Notes: generated from the sequence alone by a model not told the origin. Counted from the stretch's first letter, positions 18,705 through 28,728 are shown. The stretch is 62,337 nt of DNA from Methanobacteriota archaeon (GCA_004195635.1 PSPT01000007.1:1-62337); one strand, 5' to 3'. Made by a program: numbers and translations.

Positions 18705-20843
18705 ATGCACGAAACTGAGCAGTTACTGACTCTCAGTGACGGAGGGGATGTTGAGATTTTCTCCGCTCTGAAGATGGCCGGCTTTGAGGGTCGCGTCAAG
18801 GGTATATTGTGCGAACGCGAGTTGCTATTAGAAAGACGCACTGGGCATACTTTGCATTTGGATTTATCATCTATCGCCCGATTAAAGCATCATCATACTT
18901 CATTGCTGCCAAGATGGGTGCTAATTATTGGATTATCATCAATATATGGGGCTTGGAGAGTCTTTATTGGGCAACCAGCAATTGCACTTCTTTCATTTGG
19001 GATTGCAGTATCCATTATGTTCTTCCTTGGCCGCAGGCCAACAATTACAATTGATACTTCTTCTGGTGATTGCCATATCATTTATGCAAATGATGCTTCA
19101 TTAATGCGATTAACCTATCTTACCAAAAGATTGCGAAATGGATCGACATTGAAAGATGCAAGAATTGGCCTTGAATTGTTAAAGCGAGAAAATGACTACC
19201 CATCAACTACACCAATCGAAAACAGTTTATTCGCGGCAACAAAGCCTAATATTGAAACTCCCTCTGCTTTGAGTCAATTTTTGCAAAGTAACACTGAAAA
19301 TGAGGTCCCCTCAGCGGAATTATTACCTGCATGGGCTGCTGAAAATTCGGGCGAGGGAATAATGTTGAATGAACCAACCTTCACCGAAGCAACAACTCCT
19401 GTCTTGAATCAACCGGAATCAACCCGACGGGCAATAGTGGCTCGCCAAGAATTGAATGCTCAGATACCACATCAAGACCAATTGTACAACCCGTGGGGTC
19501 AGCATAACAGTCAGCCTTTAGCAATGCAACAACATGATAGAGATAACCATCAGATTAACAATGTAGGCATGGGAATGAATGCGCAACAGACTCAGAATTA
19601 CAGAAATAATTCTTATCAAACTCAGCAATCAAATAGAATGAATCCATCACCCCATGGCCTATTAGCAGCAAGTAATCAAATGCAACAACCTAATGAAGCA
19701 AATGATATGTTTGCAGAAGGAGGTATGTTCGGTGATGGGGGCATGTTCGGTGACGGGGGCATGTTTGACGAACCAAACCCTACCGAAACACCCATGCCTT
19801 GGGATGAGCCTATGCAACAAAATGCACTTCCAAATCATGCTTTGCCTCAAAATCACCTTGATAATAATTTTAACACGCCAATAGGCAATCCTGGCCAAGG
19901 AGGATTCCACAGTACTCGTTGGCAGGAGGGAGATACTCGACAACCCCCCGTATCCTCTATTGAGATGATTAGACGCGCCCAAGGCGAATTACCGCCCGTT
20001 AACTCTGGGGCATTACACCCACATGTAAATCAGCAGCCTCAACAAAGTTACTCAAACCAACCTATTTCTACACCAGAAACACCGACCTTCCTCACTAGTT
20101 TCCCTCCCAAACTTGAACATGGGCAAAGACAAAATGATTTGGTCGGATTCTCAACTGAAAACTCAAACGCAATAATGATTGAAGAACCGGAAACTGCACC
20201 AATACATAATATACATCAAACTGGGCTAGTTGCTGGCGCTAGATTAAATCAAGATGAAGGGGTTATTGAAGCCGAAATTTCCAGCGAAGGAGACCCACTT
20301 AGTGCATTCCCAAGGATGAAGAAGTTGGCTGCAAGCCGAGCACCGGGTAGTGGAAGATTGAAGTTTCGATCAAGTATTCTTCGCCGCAATAAAAGTAGTT
20401 CCGGCATTAGGAACATGACATTACCTACGATAAGTGGTGTTGTAACCAAGTTGTCATCTGCACGACGACGAATAATGAGACGGAGTGCAGAGAGAGGAGA
20501 TGGATACGCACAAGTATATGGAGATCCAGATGGGTATGCTGGAGACCATTACGCACAAGAGAATTTTCAAACTGGTCAATCTTTGCGAACAATAAGTGAC
20601 CAAGCATACCAGGCTCAAATAAAAAATGATATTCAACGGCTAAGTGAAAATAACGGAGGTAATTTGGATGATGAGACGCTCCTCAGAATGCTTAGGCATA
20701 TTAGCGAGGATGAAGTTGCTCAGCAGCAATATTTCACTGCAGGACCGGAAGTGATACCCACCTCATTTAGTGAACTGTCATCCACTACTGAAAAGGCAGA
20801 ACGTAGCAACGATATACCTGGTCTCACACGTATAGATGGGTGA
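18705..20843 (+). CDS. Membrane protein with long Gln/Asn-rich disordered tail
   Basis: 712 residues, not recognised. Residues 1-65 form a small soluble domain (MHETEQLLTLSDGG). Two adjacent membrane helices follow (WVLIIGLSSIYGAW and ALLSFGIAVSIMFFLG), then a short beta/helical domain (PTITIDTSSGDCHIIY). From about residue 170 the chain is low-complexity, rich in Gln, Asn, Pro and Met, with a tandem GGMFGDGGMF repeat, a basic patch (RRRIMRRSAERG) and a helical end (DDETLLRMLRHISEDEV). The architecture suggests a membrane-tethered scaffold or assembly factor. The motif TTTCGGCTATTCTTCAAGGG lies 75-94 bp upstream. Confidence 0.65.
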   Translation: MHETEQLLTLSDGGDVEIFSALKMAGFEGRVKGILCERELLLERRTGHTLHLDLSSIARLKHHHTSLLPRWVLIIGLSSIYGAWRVFIGQPAIALLSFGIAVSIMFFLGRRPTITIDTSSGDCHIIYANDASLMRLTYLTKRLRNGSTLKDARIGLELLKRENDYPSTTPIENSLFAATKPNIETPSALSQFLQSNTENEVPSAELLPAWAAENSGEGIMLNEPTFTEATTPVLNQPESTRRAIVARQELNAQIPHQDQLYNPWGQHNSQPLAMQQHDRDNHQINNVGMGMNAQQTQNYRNNSYQTQQSNRMNPSPHGLLAASNQMQQPNEANDMFAEGGMFGDGGMFGDGGMFDEPNPTETPMPWDEPMQQNALPNHALPQNHLDNNFNTPIGNPGQGGFHSTRWQEGDTRQPPVSSIEMIRRAQGELPPVNSGALHPHVNQQPQQSYSNQPISTPETPTFLTSFPPKLEHGQRQNDLVGFSTENSNAIMIEEPETAPIHNIHQTGLVAGARLNQDEGVIEAEISSEGDPLSAFPRMKKLAASRAPGSGRLKFRSSILRRNKSSSGIRNMTLPTISGVVTKLSSARRRIMRRSAERGDGYAQVYGDPDGYAGDHYAQENFQTGQSLRTISDQAYQAQIKNDIQRLSENNGGNLDDETLLRMLRHISEDEVAQQQYFTAGPEVIPTSFSELSSTTEKAERSNDIPGLTRIDG

Positions 20844-20892
20844 AATAATTTCTCCTAATCATTTGAAACCAACCCCTATCAGTGAATTGTAA

Positions 20893-21825
20893 TTATACAA
20901 TTACTGAGTCATTAGAATCAACTTTAGAATGTAATTCTACCCATTGAGCAATTCTTGAGATAGCCTTCTTTCCCTCGGGAATAAATGGAATGAAACCCAT
21001 CCAAACATGAACCATTTCCGCCCAAACATCAACTTCCAATTCCATTCCGGAATTACTTGAAAACTCTTTAATTCGTAGAGTATCGTCCAATAATATCTCT
21101 CTATCTCCAACCATAACCAAAGTTGGAGGTAAACCTGAAAAATCGCCAAACAAAGGAGAAACTCGCCAATCCTTCGTATCAATATCAACACAATACAGAC
21201 TAGAGTACATTTGCAATATTCTCGGTGTGAGGAAAGGGTCGCGTTTTTTGTGAGTTTCTATTGATTCACCAGAAAGAGTAAGGTCTGTCCAAGGTGACAT
21301 TAATACACAAGTAGCAGGTAATTGTCGACCGCTTCTCTTCAAATCCATCATTAATGCCAAACTTAACCCACCTCCTGCTGAATCTCCTGCCAAAATAATC
21401 TCCTTATCGGGGTTTGCTGAGACAATTGCGTCCCAAGCACTCCCTGCATCATCAAAAGCAGCAGGAAATGGGCACTCTGGTGTGAGACGGTAATCTATCC
21501 CATAGGACACAATGGACATTCTTTTAGCCAAATTTGCAATGAGGGCGCGATGCGTGGTTCGCGAACTTCCAAAAGAATACCCACCACCATGCAGATAAAC
21601 CATTATTTGCTTTTCATTGAGATTCTTCTTTGGAGTAAACTTGGTCCCAGGTATGCCTCCAAAGTCACATCTCTCTCGTTTTACACCAAAGGGTGGGATT
21701 CGCCCCGGTAGTGAGGCGGTATCAATAAAGAAGCGAAGTAATAAAGCACCGGGATGAAAAATGCGATAAAAGATTTGAGTTGGACGTAATATGAACCAAC
21801 GCATTAGTACATTACGAACGCTCAT
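20893..21825 (-). CDS. Alpha/beta hydrolase, hormone-sensitive-lipase family
   Basis: About 310 residues. The oxyanion motif (VYLHGGGYSFG), the nucleophile elbow GDSAGGG, a late acid (VGDREILLDD) and the catalytic His (EMVHVWMGF) are all in the order expected for HSL-family esterases, which hydrolyse short acyl esters. The start is the ATG at 21825 (MSVRNVLMRW); the frame is open five codons further. It follows the biotin-carboxylase gene on the same strand with a 20-bp gap, suggesting co-transcription. Substrate unknown. Confidence 0.85.
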   Translation of the reverse strand: MSVRNVLMRWFILRPTQIFYRIFHPGALLLRFFIDTASLPGRIPPFGVKRERCDFGGIPGTKFTPKKNLNEKQIMVYLHGGGYSFGSSRTTHRALIANLAKRMSIVSYGIDYRLTPECPFPAAFDDAGSAWDAIVSANPDKEIILAGDSAGGGLSLALMMDLKRSGRQLPATCVLMSPWTDLTLSGESIETHKKRDPFLTPRILQMYSSLYCVDIDTKDWRVSPLFGDFSGLPPTLVMVGDREILLDDTLRIKEFSSNSGMELEVDVWAEMVHVWMGFIPFIPEGKKAISRIAQWVELHSKVDSNDSVIV

Positions 21826-21845
21826 TATTGCACCTTCCAAATCAT

Positions 21846-23186
21846 CTATCCCAGTAAATCTTCATGCATATCGATATATTGAATGGTAATATTTCGCGAG
21901 AGGAAATCTTCCTCATCCATTATTCTTCGATGTAATGGAATTAGGTGCTCAACCCCGACTAAACGAGTTTCTTCAAGTGCAGTACGCATCCTTGCAATCG
22001 CTTCCTCTCGAGTAGCCCCCCAAGTTAGAAGTTTAGCAAGCAAACTGTCAAAACAACCAGGCATTTCATATCCAACATGAGCATGTGTGTCACAACGAAT
22101 GCCATAACCTGAAGGAAAGTGACAATCCCATAATTTTCCAGGAGATGGGTTGAAATTAGCGGGATCTTCCGCATTAATACGGCACTGAATGGCATGGCCC
22201 TTCCATGAAATATCTTCTTGACTTATCGGCAATGACTCACCTTGGGCAATTCGGATGCCGAGTTCAACTAGATTGTATGAAGTAATCAATTCGGAAACTG
22301 TGTGCTCAACTTGGACTCTTGGATTGACCTCAAGAAAGAAAAAATTACCATGCACATCGCGCAGGAATTCAAAAGTTGCTAAGCCTTTGTAGCCAACACT
22401 TTCAGCTCCATTACAAACAAGGGAACCAATTTCTGCTCTTACTTTATCGTCTAACCATGGCCCTTCTTCGACCAATTTTTGATGGCGCCTTTGAATTGAG
22501 CAAAATCTCTCTCCGAAATGAATTGCCTTTTTGCCATCACCCAACACTTGAAACTCAATGTGTTGTGCCCCTTCAATGAATTTCTCAACAAATACACGAT
22601 CATCCCCAAATGCACTCCTTGCTCTACTTTGGCAAAGTTTCAACGCACCCTCAAATTCACTTGATTCAGAAACTACTTGCATTCCTATGCCACCGCCACC
22701 TGCTGCTGCTTTTATTATCACGGGATAACCGATAACATCGGCTAAATCACTTGCTACCTGAGCCGAAGTTATAGGTTCCGATGATCCTTTAGCAGTAGGT
22801 AATCCAACTGCTTCCATTGCCTTTCTAGCTTCTATTTTATCTCCGAGGAGAGTTATGACATTACTGCTTGGGCCAATAAATGTAATTCCCTCTTCTTCTA
22901 AGCGTTTGACAAAGGAGGCATTTTCTGCAAGGAAACCATATCCTGGGTGAACCGCGTCGGCACCAACTGCTTTGGCTGCTTCAACAACTGCTTCAATATC
23001 TAAATATGATTCCAATGGATTATCACGGTATATTGGATAGGCAATATCTGCAAGCCTTACTGGCAGCGACAATCGGTCCTCACGGCCATGAATAATGGCG
23101 ACATCAATCCCCATATCTCGCAAAGCCCGCAATACCCGCAAAGCGATTTCTCCGCGGTTGGCAATCAAGACTCTTTTGAATCCCAT
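21846..23186 (-). CDS. accC: Biotin carboxylase subunit of an acyl-CoA carboxylase
   Basis: About 446 residues, the usual length of a stand-alone biotin carboxylase, which carboxylates the biotin of BCCP with ATP and bicarbonate. Seen are the N-terminal FKRVLIANRGEIALRVLRA, the ATP-grasp glycine loop (KAAAGGGGIGMQ), the catalytic region NPRVQVEHTVSE and ARINAED-like QCRINAEDP. No BCCP or carboxyltransferase gene lies nearby, so the partners must be elsewhere. The start is the ATG at 23186 (MGFKRVLIAN); another ATG is four codons upstream. It could serve acetyl- or propionyl-CoA carboxylation. Confidence 0.9.
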   Translation of the reverse strand: MGFKRVLIANRGEIALRVLRALRDMGIDVAIIHGREDRLSLPVRLADIAYPIYRDNPLESYLDIEAVVEAAKAVGADAVHPGYGFLAENASFVKRLEEEGITFIGPSSNVITLLGDKIEARKAMEAVGLPTAKGSSEPITSAQVASDLADVIGYPVIIKAAAGGGGIGMQVVSESSEFEGALKLCQSRARSAFGDDRVFVEKFIEGAQHIEFQVLGDGKKAIHFGERFCSIQRRHQKLVEEGPWLDDKVRAEIGSLVCNGAESVGYKGLATFEFLRDVHGNFFFLEVNPRVQVEHTVSELITSYNLVELGIRIAQGESLPISQEDISWKGHAIQCRINAEDPANFNPSPGKLWDCHFPSGYGIRCDTHAHVGYEMPGCFDSLLAKLLTWGATREEAIARMRTALEETRLVGVEHLIPLHRRIMDEEDFLSRNITIQYIDMHEDLLG

Positions 23187-23347
23187 ATTTTGCTTCACAC
23201 AAAGCCCCTCTATGATAGGTGCGGTTGGAGATTTACACTAAAGGCGCTTTTGGGACAGATTAGAGATTGGCGACATGTTTCTGTTTTTCGGCGGGATTTG
23301 GCCGGAAAAAGAGAAAACTTCAATAGTGACGGAACTTATTGCCCTTT

Positions 23348-23851
23348 ATGAGCAGTATAAGTGAAAGGGGAGAGGAATTAGTTTCCGCTTTAGCCGGTAA
23401 GGATTGGACTGGCGATGGAAAAGTCATTAATTTGGCAATCGTTGGTTCCAGTTGTTATTATGATTTTTCACTCATCGAAGAACATCTTGATAAATGGGTA
23501 GAACGGATTGGTTTTCCAGACTTGGTAATAGTTGGGGGCGCTAGTGGAGTTGATTATTTAGCCGAAAGATGGGCTGATAACAACAATGTGAATATTGCGG
23601 TTTTTCACGAGGCTTGGCAAAACCCTCGCCAAGGATTACAAGATTTAGGGAGAGGGGAAGCAGGAAATGAACTTACTCGAAAAATTATTTCATCGGCAAC
23701 CCACATAATCGCCTTCCCTTCAGCAACAAGTAAATGGACGAGAATAACTATTCAACTAGCAGAACGAGAAGGAATGAATGTTACAATAATTGAATTAAAT
23801 GAGCAAGATGAAGAATTTGAGGGCGAAACTCTTCGCCCTCCTGGTGCATAA
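23348..23851 (+). CDS. SLOG/YspA-like nucleotide-binding protein
   Basis: About 167 residues. The core (LAIVGSSCYYD, then VIVGGASGVDYLAERWA, and a third strand AVFHEAWQNP) matches the SLOG Rossmann fold of YspA/DUF2493 proteins, which are thought to bind nucleotide ligands. HIIAFPSATSKWTR near the end matches the family's final strand-helix. An ATG at 23348 is preferred over a TTG nine nt upstream. The gene is divergent from accC; the 140-bp gap holds an A/T-flanked CGGC inverted repeat near 23286..23311. Function unknown. Confidence 0.7.
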   Translation: MSSISERGEELVSALAGKDWTGDGKVINLAIVGSSCYYDFSLIEEHLDKWVERIGFPDLVIVGGASGVDYLAERWADNNNVNIAVFHEAWQNPRQGLQDLGRGEAGNELTRKIISSATHIIAFPSATSKWTRITIQLAEREGMNVTIIELNEQDEEFEGETLRPPGA

Positions 23852-23936
23852 TTATATCAATACACTCAAAAACTACAATTGGAAAATTGATTTCTCAATT
23901 GAAAATTACACCTTTGCAATCTCTCAAGGCTGAGAA

Positions 23937-25211
23937 TCAGTACACATCGCGAAGATATCTCTTTTCAGCCCTCATGAGAGTTTTCTCAATGAATTCAGTT
24001 GCATCAATTTCGCTCAATCCACCATGCTCTTGAGCGATTTGGATAAGTGTATTATGAACATCTTTCGCCATGCGATTCTTATCACCACAAATGTAGAAAT
24101 AAGCACCATTATCTATCCATTGCCACAATTGTTCACCATTTTCAGCCATTCGGTTTTGAACATATATTTTTTCTGGCTGATCTCTTGACCACGCGGATGT
24201 AAACTTGTATAATGTCCCATTATCTAGCCAAGTCTCAATTTGCTCCTTATAGTAGAACTCTGTTTTTTCAGATTGATCGCCAAAGAAGAGCCAGTTTCTA
24301 CCCTCTCCTCCATCAAACTCTCGTTGCTCAAGGAACGCACGGAAGGGTGCAATACCGGTACCAGGACCTACCATAATAATGTCCTTACTAGTATCGCTTG
24401 GCAAAATAAATGATTTTGTAGGGGACATAAAAACCCTAATTGGTGTATTATTCACTTCAACAGCATCAGCCAAATAAACGGTACAGAGGCCACCGCGGGA
24501 ACGTCCATGGTAATCATATCGCACAATACCAACCGTCAATTGAACTTCGCCAGGATGGACATCCATACTGGAAGCAATCGAATATAAACGCGGCTTTAGT
24601 TTATCGCAAAGACTCAAAAATTCTCCAAGTTCATGCAGCAAACCAAACTCGCTAATGACATCAATATAATCTCTTGACCAAATGTAGTTTTCCATTGCAT
24701 CAGCATCTTTAACTAAATTTGCAACAATTGATGAAGGGTCCCCACCTGCACTTCCAGGTGCATATCCTTCGGGCCAATTTCCTGACTCACCGTCCCATTG
24801 CCATTCAGCTTCATTACTTTCACCAACTACAATTCGAACCCGCTTTGAAATCCGTGATTTGACCATTCCAGCAAGAGGAGAGATTTTATCTGCGAGTGAT
24901 TGAATAAATTTCTTATTAACCCTATGAATTTCAACCTGAGTTTGCAAAACCTCACGCAAAGGTGCTTCGCCACTTGGTCCTGTTACCAAATCATTTCCAT
25001 CCCACCCAGTAACCTGCAATAACTGCTCAACTGAGTGCGGAGGATTTTCAGCAAAAACTCCTAGCGCATCGCCAACTTTGTATTCCATCCCACTTTTGGG
25101 CAGATTAAAGACAAAATGGCGTGTTTCCTTTGAGGCACCAGGGCCATTTAGTAGAGTGTTTTCAGTAATATTTGACAAATAGGGTTCCTTTGCTGAATAT
25201 TGTCCGGCCAT
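23937..25211 (-). CDS. CysJ-like FAD/NADPH oxidoreductase lacking a flavodoxin domain
   Basis: About 424 residues of the ferredoxin-NADP reductase superfamily, sulfite-reductase/CPR type. The connecting domain (VGDALGVFAENPP), RLYSIASS for FAD, GGLCTVYLAD, the NADPH loop GPGTGIAPFRAFLEQR, FFGDQSEKTEFYY and a C-terminal aromatic (YLRDVY) are all present. The N-terminal FMN domain of true CysJ is missing, so electrons must pass to a separate partner. BoxA-type epoxidase reductases carry the same reductase module, and a PaaA/BoxB-like oxygenase lies 4.6 kb away, making that pairing plausible but unproven. The start is the ATG at 25211 (MAGQYSAKEP). Confidence 0.85.
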   Translation of the reverse strand: MAGQYSAKEPYLSNITENTLLNGPGASKETRHFVFNLPKSGMEYKVGDALGVFAENPPHSVEQLLQVTGWDGNDLVTGPSGEAPLREVLQTQVEIHRVNKKFIQSLADKISPLAGMVKSRISKRVRIVVGESNEAEWQWDGESGNWPEGYAPGSAGGDPSSIVANLVKDADAMENYIWSRDYIDVISEFGLLHELGEFLSLCDKLKPRLYSIASSMDVHPGEVQLTVGIVRYDYHGRSRGGLCTVYLADAVEVNNTPIRVFMSPTKSFILPSDTSKDIIMVGPGTGIAPFRAFLEQREFDGGEGRNWLFFGDQSEKTEFYYKEQIETWLDNGTLYKFTSAWSRDQPEKIYVQNRMAENGEQLWQWIDNGAYFYICGDKNRMAKDVHNTLIQIAQEHGGLSEIDATEFIEKTLMRAEKRYLRDVY

Positions 25212-25406
25212 TTGCATCACCACCAAGACTTATGCCTCGTTATCTTCTCCCACTTTGCTATGGTTTATCAACACGATGGGGAGGGGTAATGCTATGCGAT
25301 TTGACTTAGGTTATGGATTTTTTAAGGCTAATTTATTCTAATGCAAAGAAAAAGTTGCGAGTTTCTCAAGAGTAGTGTTCAAACCGCATGACCTCATGGA
25401 TAGTGC

Positions 25407-26210
25407 ATGAGCCGAGTCGGTTTTCAACTCCTCGGAACTGGAAATGCATTTTTGCCTCAAGGAAGACTCCATTCATTACTATTAATTGACGACAAAATAC
25501 TCGTTGATTGCCCACCTACTGTAATTGCTAGCCTCAGACAAGCAGATATTCCTTTGAGCGATATTTCCACCATACTTTTTACCCATTGGCATGGAGATCA
25601 CTGTTTTGGATTCCCTTTTTTCTTGCTTGAGCGCAAGTATATTTCAGACCGTGCAGGAGAATCAAAATTATGGATTTACAATCCAAAAGGAGGAAAGAAA
25701 AAGTTGTCTCATTTGTGCGATTTGGCTTACCCTGATTCCTTAATTGACAGTATTGAAGATCGTTGTTCATTTTTGGAGAGTGATTCAGGTGCCATATTAG
25801 GGGTAAATGGATGGACATATGAGCGCTTTAAAGTTCTCCACGATGAATGTGTCGACCCACATGGATATGTACTATGTCATGAAAGTGGTTTTACAATAAT
25901 GCATACCGGTGATAGCGGACCATGCGAGTCAATCGAAAGTCGCGTAGAAAGTTGTGATGTCGTTGTTATTGAGATGGGGGTCCCAGATTCGGTTGAAACT
26001 GAAAATCACTTTTCACCTAAGCGATTAACTACACTTGCTACGAAATTTCCGAATACAATCTTTATTGTCACCCACACCTATATCGATGACCCTCATTCAG
26101 GGAAATCACCAATTATTACAGCAGAATTACCACACCTCCCTAGTAACTGTACTCATGCCAGCGATAATATGAAATGGGAATGGGAAAATGGGAAAATCGA
26201 AATGGTGTAA
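25407..26210 (+). CDS. Metallo-beta-lactamase-fold hydrolase
   Basis: 267 residues. The metal motif HWHGDH (His60, His62, Asp64, His65), GFTIMHTGDSG (Asp ligand) and a terminal FIVTHTYID give a complete MBL fold. The GLGTGNAFLP-like start (LLGTGNAFLPQGR) and spacing recall RNase Z-like and cyclic-nucleotide phosphodiesterase MBL proteins, but the exosite arm of RNase Z is not evident, so substrate is left open. The ATG at 25407 is preceded by TTTCTCAAGAGTAGTGTTC, similar to elements near other genes in the window. Confidence 0.8.
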   Translation: MSRVGFQLLGTGNAFLPQGRLHSLLLIDDKILVDCPPTVIASLRQADIPLSDISTILFTHWHGDHCFGFPFFLLERKYISDRAGESKLWIYNPKGGKKKLSHLCDLAYPDSLIDSIEDRCSFLESDSGAILGVNGWTYERFKVLHDECVDPHGYVLCHESGFTIMHTGDSGPCESIESRVESCDVVVIEMGVPDSVETENHFSPKRLTTLATKFPNTIFIVTHTYIDDPHSGKSPIITAELPHLPSNCTHASDNMKWEWENGKIEMV

Positions 26211-26736
26211 TCGGAATTTGCGCAATTTGCTATTCTTTACAAACCAAAGATTTGTTAGAAAAATAAAGGTTTTTGTTAGAAAAATATAGATTATTATATC
26301 GTCACGGGCAAGAGTAAGCGCCGAAAATCCAGCAACCGAAGTTTTCCGCGCACTAGTGGTTTTTGATGTGAAAAAGAAACTTCAATTTGCAATAATTATT
26401 GCCTCTTTATTATTGGCAAATTGTGAATTCAATGTTTCAATGTTCAGACACTTCGGCGGCATTTTTCAAGAGTAAAAGTTATTGGACCGCCAAAAACGAA
26501 TTCCGGCGAAAATCTTTATCTGCGGGGTCTTTTCTTACATTTTTACCGCTTGGTTCATATACTCTCAATTGAAACCTATTGGTAATCTATTACTTAATGA
26601 AAGTGAGTGTTTTGCTTCCCTCCTGCATAGTCCTTATTACCATCATACTTTCTCGTCCTCTTTGCCGCGCCACCATGAAGGGTTGGCGGGGGTTCAAATC
26701 ATAGAACAGGACATATTTCAACCGGAGTGTAATAAA
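26211..26736. other. Candidate replication origin upstream of cdc6
   Basis: 526-bp gap between the MBL-hydrolase stop and the chosen cdc6 start. An AT-rich stretch contains a perfect 15-bp direct repeat TTTGTTAGAAAAATA at 26251..26265 and 26272..26286. Next come G/C-cored elements beside A-tracts: GCGCCGAAAA (26318..26327) opposed by TTTTCCGCGC (26342..26351), then TTCGGCGGCATTTTT near 26452, ACCGCCAAAAACG near 26486 and CCGGCGAAAATC near 26502. Archaeal origins are often beside orc1/cdc6 and combine an unwinding element with origin-recognition boxes. The layout fits, but the boxes do not match a known ORB consensus by eye. Confidence 0.5.
26251..26286. repeat. 15-bp AT-rich direct repeat pair
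   Basis: TTTGTTAGAAAAATA occurs at 26251..26265 and again at 26272..26286, a 21-bp period. It lies in the most AT-rich part of the cdc6 upstream region and could be a DNA-unwinding element. Confidence 0.7.
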
Positions 26737-27978
26737 ATGAAGGATAATATTTTCGCCGATATTATTGACACCAAGGGTCTCTTCATTGACAAAGAAGTTC
26801 TTCGCCACACTTACAAACCATCCAAACTCCCTCACCGTGACGAAGAAGTAAAAATAATGCGCTACAACCTCGTTGAAGCACTGAAAGGCCACATTCCTTC
26901 TAACATGATTCTATATGGAGTGAGTGGAGCAGGTAAAACCGCAGTTACTCAGTTCATTTGTTCTCAGCTTGAGGAGATGGGGCAAAATATTGACCGATTT
27001 GTCAACCCCGTTTTCATCAATTGCAGGAAGATAGATACTCAATATAGAGTGTTAGCCCATCTTGGAAATTCATTACTTGAGGATTATGAAAATGACGACA
27101 TACCCTTCACCGGTTGGCCCACTGATAAAGTGTTTTCAGAATTAATTCGAAGAATGGATCGCCTAGGTGGAGTGCACATTATTGTTCTTGATGAAATTGA
27201 CCATCTCGTAAAAAAGAGTGGAGATGACCTTCTATACAACCTTACTAATTTGAATGCTGAACTGAAGAAAGCAAGATGCAGCGTCATCGGCATTTCAAAC
27301 GACCTGAAATTCACCGAGTATCTTGACTCAAGAGTACAATCACGACTCGGTCAAGAGGATATTATTTTTAATCCTTATAATGCAGCTCAACTTCAAGATA
27401 TTTTGCGAATGCGGTCCAAAAAAGGTATTTCAAAGGGTGCTTTAGGAAAGGGTGTTATTGAATTGTGCGCAGGCATGGCAGCTCAAGAGCACGGAGATGC
27501 AAGAAGAGCTTTGAATCTTCTTCGAGTTTCAACAGAGAAAGCAGAACAGTCAGGCGATACTGAAGTTATTGAACGACATGTCCGAATTGCTCAAAACCAG
27601 ATTGAATGTGACCAGATTACACCGGTCATTCGTTCTCTACCCTCTCAGCAAAAGTTAGTTTTGTTTGCTGTTCTTAGAAACGAAAAGCATGGACTAAAAA
27701 ATATTGCAACCGGTGAAGTTTTTGAATTGTATAAACAAGCGTGCAAAAATTTTGGTAGCAATATTTTGACCTCACGCCGAATAACGACCCTCCTAAGTGA
27801 ACTTGATACACTTGGCCTAATTACTGCAAAAACCGTAAGTAATGGCAGGTACGGCCGCACAAAAATGATTAATTCCTGTATTCCAAACTCGATTGACCCA
27901 ATGGAAATAATGATTGAAGCTGAGGATATGATGATTGCCGTTGACAACGGAAAATATCGCTTCCAGGCCAAAATCTAG
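26737..27978 (+). CDS. cdc6: Orc1/Cdc6 replication initiator
   Basis: About 413 residues. Walker A GVSGAGKT at 61-68, Walker B VLDEIDHL around 150-157, sensor-1 VIGISNDLKF and a box-VII/sensor-2 region (ARRALNLLRVS) define the AAA+ initiator. The C-terminal winged helix (QQKLVLFAVLRNEKHGLKNI onward to the end) binds origin DNA. It recognises and melts origins and helps load MCM. The frame is open upstream to 26482, but those residues are unlike the family; the ATG at 26737 gives normal length and begins the typical pre-AAA segment. A T-rich tract after the stop (28003..28021) probably ends transcription. Confidence 0.93.
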   Translation: MKDNIFADIIDTKGLFIDKEVLRHTYKPSKLPHRDEEVKIMRYNLVEALKGHIPSNMILYGVSGAGKTAVTQFICSQLEEMGQNIDRFVNPVFINCRKIDTQYRVLAHLGNSLLEDYENDDIPFTGWPTDKVFSELIRRMDRLGGVHIIVLDEIDHLVKKSGDDLLYNLTNLNAELKKARCSVIGISNDLKFTEYLDSRVQSRLGQEDIIFNPYNAAQLQDILRMRSKKGISKGALGKGVIELCAGMAAQEHGDARRALNLLRVSTEKAEQSGDTEVIERHVRIAQNQIECDQITPVIRSLPSQQKLVLFAVLRNEKHGLKNIATGEVFELYKQACKNFGSNILTSRRITTLLSELDTLGLITAKTVSNGRYGRTKMINSCIPNSIDPMEIMIEAEDMMIAVDNGKYRFQAKI

Positions 27979-28081
27979 ATGCAAAATGCAGAGCAATTAT
28001 TGCTTTCTTTTTCCATTTTTTGACTCTTAGCCAATATATGTTCGGGCTAAGGTCAATGGTCAGTATCCCCATAGCCAAGTT

Positions 28082-28555
28082 ATGCAGACCCTCAAAGACC
28101 TCCCGCAAGAAACTGCGATTGAGCATTGTATTGAGATGAAAAACATTGCCTTAATTGGCATTAGCCCTTTACCAGAATCAGCAAGTTACCAAGACTTGAA
28201 GGGAATGCTTGAAAGAGGGTATACCATTCATTTAGTTAATCCAAGTTTAAGTAAAAGAGGAATAAAAATACTTGGCTTAAATGTGTATTCATCGATGGTA
28301 GAAATTGAAGATGTTGTTGAAGTAGTTAATTTGCACGTTGCAACTGAAGACGTTGGCAAATGGATGGATGATCTTAGTGAACGCATGGAACGCCATGGAG
28401 ACATTGGAGCAATATGGTTTGAGCCAAATATAGATCCTGCACAATATCTCGAAGATGCCTATGATTTCGGATGGATGGTAATAACCGAAGTATGCATTTT
28501 GAGCGAAATAAAGAAGGCTGATGCTGGACATAATAATGCTGAAATTAGGCCTTAA
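28082..28555 (+). CDS. CoA-binding domain protein (YccU-like)
   Basis: 157 residues forming one Rossmann CoA-binding domain: an N-terminal helix, then MKNIALIGISPLPESASY, GYTIHLVNPSLSKR, EDVVEVVNLHVATE and GAIWFEPNID. These are the strands of the YccU/CoA_binding_2 family, related to succinyl-CoA ligase alpha subunits. Family members bind CoA or acyl-CoA; their physiological role is mostly unknown. The ATG at 28082 is kept because family members have a helix of about 18 residues before the first strand; 28136 is the alternative. Confidence 0.75.
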   Translation: MQTLKDLPQETAIEHCIEMKNIALIGISPLPESASYQDLKGMLERGYTIHLVNPSLSKRGIKILGLNVYSSMVEIEDVVEVVNLHVATEDVGKWMDDLSERMERHGDIGAIWFEPNIDPAQYLEDAYDFGWMVITEVCILSEIKKADAGHNNAEIRP

Positions 28556-28728
28556 AATATTGCTTATTTCTCTATGTATTTCCCAATATATCTCCAAAGA
28601 ATTTTTATTGATTACTATCATTGTGAATAGACAATAACTATTTACGCACATCTCCTGTGTCGCCATACGAACATGTTCGGGGCATTAGATGTAGGCATCC
28701 TAACTATGCCAAGTATGAATGGGGCGAT

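Noticed and set aside
26482-26736. N-terminal extension of Cdc6
   Set aside because: Hydrophobic, non-homologous residues; the ATG at 26737 gives the usual length.
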